NCBI RefSeq assembly: GCF_047495875.1
Contig: NC_092497.1
Coordinates: forward strand, 56,598,977-56,662,976
Direction of reading: 5' to 3'
DNA: 64,000 nt
Source: Pithys albifrons albifrons
Taxonomy: Eukaryota > Chordata > Aves > Passeriformes > Thamnophilidae
A program made the position numbers and the translations under genes. The notes beneath the pieces were generated by a model. It was not told the DNA's origin, searched no databases, and was given only the letters and a program-made list of their open reading frames with translations. Shown one piece after another: positions 61,006 to 64,000 of this stretch (positions are counted from its first letter, which is position 1; every line of letters begins with the position of its first letter).

Positions 61006-64000
61006 TTTCTGTTTTACCTAAATCAGTGATCTCATAAAAATGGAAACATGAAATAATGGTTGAGAAAGATGAAAAATACAGTACCGTGTAGTTTTCTTGA
61101 CAAACTAGGGCAGCTATCAAAGTAATGGCTGCTGAGGTCTGTCAATTAAAGATAAATATTATAGCTTGGTAGATCATTTATTTACAGAATGCATTATTCA
61201 AAAAGAAATGTTGCAGCAACTTATACTCAGAAAAGTTACTTCAGTTCTAAGAAAAATCAATTTAGCCACATTAGAGTTTCTAAGAACATTATTTTTTAAA
61301 AGAAAAGTAAAATTTACACATGAAAGAAATAAAGAAGTAGTATGATAAAGGATTCAACCACATGTTCAGGAAGCCATGGGCATTGTTGTCTATTTCTTAT
61401 CTGTTATATGGTGTATCTTGAGAAATGTTTATGTAATCTTCACTATGAAGATTCTCTGATCTTTGAATCATGTTTAGCAAACAGAAGAGGAATGACCAGC
61501 TAGTCAGGAAGGAGGGATGACAACTGCTTTATGAAGTTGCAGTCTCCTCCATTCAGGATCCAAAGCAGCATTTTCTCTGTCATAATTCCTTGCAATCCTT
61601 AGTTTAGAGGTGTGTCAAGGTACAAAGGTAGGTGTACATGGAGTGAAGTATCCTGGAGATGCCTTGGGTGTCACACATCCTTATCTGCTGCTTCAATTCA
61701 TACCTAAGTGAGACAGAGGCCAATGCAGTTACTGTGGAAAGACTATGAAAGCATTAAGGTGGATGGATCAGGACATAAAGGTGAGAAATTTAAAGACAAC
61801 TGTGATCTGATGAGTGCAGTTAAGGCAATAAATCTATCTGCAAAATGTGAGGGGAAATCTCAGGAGAAAATCCAATCTAACTGAAAGATTAAAAGGCAAT
61901 TGTTTCTCAAGGTGTTTTAGCCATTTAGTTTCTTTGCCTGGGCAACTATTTCAGCAGCAGCAGCAGCAAAATGTACCTCTGTAAAATGAAGGGGAGGGTG
62001 TAGGGAGGAGATATTATAGACTTTGGAAGCATTCAAATCAGTTTTGCAGTACTTGTTAGAAAAGTGCTGATGCTTTAACATTCTATGTATCTTTTGCCAC
62101 AATCCATAGGGGATTTCTCATGCTTGTCTGCATGGTGGCATATCTGTTCCTCCCAGATAGTTTTGCTTTGTACAGGTATTATGTATCTTTGTAACATTTT
62201 CATAAGGGCTTTTTTGCTCCTCGCATTCTGCATGTTAATGCATGTCTTTACAGGTTCTGTAGTATCTCATAGCCTAGACAGCTCCCTGTGATTCTGCATA
62301 ATGTTCTTCCACCAGTCTCATGACAAAGGTTTTTACCTCACTTGCAACCACTATCAACCTTACAGTGCCAGCATGCTATTTGACAAAGGACTTCTTAATG
62401 GCCAACACCGACATGCTACATAGCATTGTGTCACATCTGTGCCATGCATTTCAGGCTTACAAAACCCATGGATGCTCGTAGGACAGTTTAGGTCCATATC
62501 AGGAACACCTCTCCATGTTCTTCAGATTACCTGCTTCCATGCTGCCTAGTACAGTGCAATGTTTTCATAACTACAACACTTCCACATCACTTCAAAGGGC
62601 ACCATGTCCCAGGGAACTTGCTTAGATTTTGGGTACTTTTATCAATGCTGCCTTCTCCCCCAGCCTTTCACAGCATGCTCAGCAATACTTAAAGAGTTCA
62701 GACTTACATTTCCTGTAGCACAGGGTTTTCCCATCACAGAGCTCATTGCACCTCTTTGAAAGAACTTCTCAAGACATGAACTTCAGCAGTTTATGAGAAT
62801 GATGGGGAAGCAACCCAGAGTAAAACAGACAGTGTGGAGAAGGAAGGGATCTAGGGGACTTGAAGAAAGAAAAGAAAGATAAACATGTGGCTGGAGAGAG
62901 AAAGAGGTACTTTGGATCATAGAAAATTGGAAGGGAAATCTATATAGTGGCTGAGGGTCAAGCAGCTGCTGCTTCTCATTTCTTTTGAGAATGTATATAA
63001 AATCCTTACACTCTGAATTTCTAACAACATTTCAGCACATAAGGACTCTGTCTAATACTCTGTAATTCCACCTCTGTCTAGAAGTGAGTTTGAATATATG
63101 CATCTTTTTAAATCAAGACTGTGGATTTAATGTTTGATAGTCTTCATGCCTCCAGTACATAGCCCTGAAAATCAAGAGTTGCATGGTGCAAAGTTGAACA
63201 CGTAATTTGTTGTAATGGTTCTGTAGGACACACCTATAACAGAGGTTTCTGCTACACTCCAAGTCTACACAGGCAGTTGCTGGCAGAAATCTGCCAAATG
63301 TGCTTTTGCTGGGCCTAGGTTTAAAGTTATTCATCTTTTTTTTTTTTAGATATTCACACAAATACACCATAAAATGTACATACAATCTGCTTAATTATCT
63401 CTTGTCATTCCTTGTCCCTCTTCCCTGATTTAATAGAAATTTATAAAATAGGAGCTATGTCTCATTAATAATTCTCATTTTCCACCTAGACTGGCAACTA
63501 AAATAAATTATGGATCACAATGTGAAACCACAATTAAGTTATCAAACCCACAGTATTGTAGATCCAGAAGCAATTTTTCCCCCTACAGGTTCTGTTTACA
63601 TGGTTTTCATTCTATTTTCAGAATTATAAACTAGTTCCTTAGCACTGAGCTTTACTACTTACTTGAAATTCTACTTCATGCTTTATCCAGTTTATTTTTG
63701 AAATATTTGAGCTTCTAGGATTTCCCAATAATATTACCTGAAGAGTTGTGTAGCTTCAGATACTCATCTATTGAGTCTGTTGCCTTCTGAAGGAATTGCC
63801 TTGACTGACTAGACCGTAGCTGGAAGACACATTCTGACTATCAGAGTGAATTTTGCTTTTGATTATCATTCCATTACTTCTAGCTCAATGTATGCCAATC
63901 CATGAAGGGATCATGTTCCTCTTTCTACTGAACTCATATGGAATTTTGCCCTAAGTAATATTTCTTTCGCAGTTTTGTGAAATCCCATTGTCCAAACTTC
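61006..64000. other. unique DNA to the window end, no gene seen
   Basis: No recognisable gene or transposon. A CAG5 triplet run lies at 61951-61967 and a T12 run near 63338-63350. Open frames up to 90 codons show no recognisable content. Confidence 0.6.
61951..61967. repeat. (CAG)5 triplet run
   Basis: Five CAG units plus a partial one. On the minus strand it lies in a short frame, where it gives a small Ala run, but that frame has no other support. Confidence 0.9.

Noticed and set aside
1..64000. A CRISPR array, bacterial operon or viral gene cluster
   Set aside because: No regularly spaced repeats, no dense gene arrangement and no ribosome-binding-site pattern; the repeats identify vertebrate nuclear DNA.

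Overview
The window looks like nuclear DNA of a bird, most likely a passerine. Evidence: several CR1 LINE 3' ends with the avian ATTCTRTG-type tail, a tRNA-Ile-derived SINE with a CR1-like tail (the TguSINE1 type known from passerines), and retroviral long terminal repeats (LTRs). Two RTE-clade LINE copies resemble AviRTE, which has a patchy distribution in birds and, as I recall, includes suboscine passerines but not chicken or zebra finch. A suboscine passerine is therefore the best single guess. This is inference, not proof. Base composition is AT-rich by eye, and I see no protein-coding exon that I can defend. The window reads as a large intron or gene-poor intergenic DNA.

Layout: 0.54-1.95 kb holds a plus-strand CR1 copy in which the end of the endonuclease and the linker are fused to the C-terminal end of the RT ORF, so the RT core is missing. 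At 4.58-4.84 kb there is a short 5'-truncated RTE copy (minus). At 7.10-10.44 kb lies the most notable feature: a minus-strand RTE copy of about 3.3 kb that reaches both termini and has a perfect 9-bp target-site duplication. It keeps the catalytic RT motifs and a C-terminal zinc finger, but it has lost most of its endonuclease and carries two stops and an 11-bp deletion. 10.4-17.6 kb is featureless. 17.65-18.57 kb is an old CR1. 18.6-33.9 kb is unique AT-rich DNA with microsatellites. 33.9-34.5 kb holds a CR1 3' end and a minus-strand LTR. 38.2-38.4 kb is an A/C-only low-complexity tract. 39.1-39.6 and 40.6 kb are CR1 fragments. 45.5-46.0 kb is a second minus-strand LTR, 47.1 and 51.2 kb are CR1 3' ends, and 52.4-52.8 kb is a third minus-strand LTR. 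58.98-59.14 kb is the SINE and 60.6-61.0 kb another CR1.

Functionally this is a graveyard of retroelements, all apparently dead. CR1 and RTE are target-primed LINEs, the SINE borrows a CR1 3' end to be copied in trans, and the LTRs look like solo remnants because no gag, pol or env is visible beside them. I did not find evidence of an undescribed host system. The most useful material is the RTE pair with its 5' UTR repeats and the LTR architecture and orientation.
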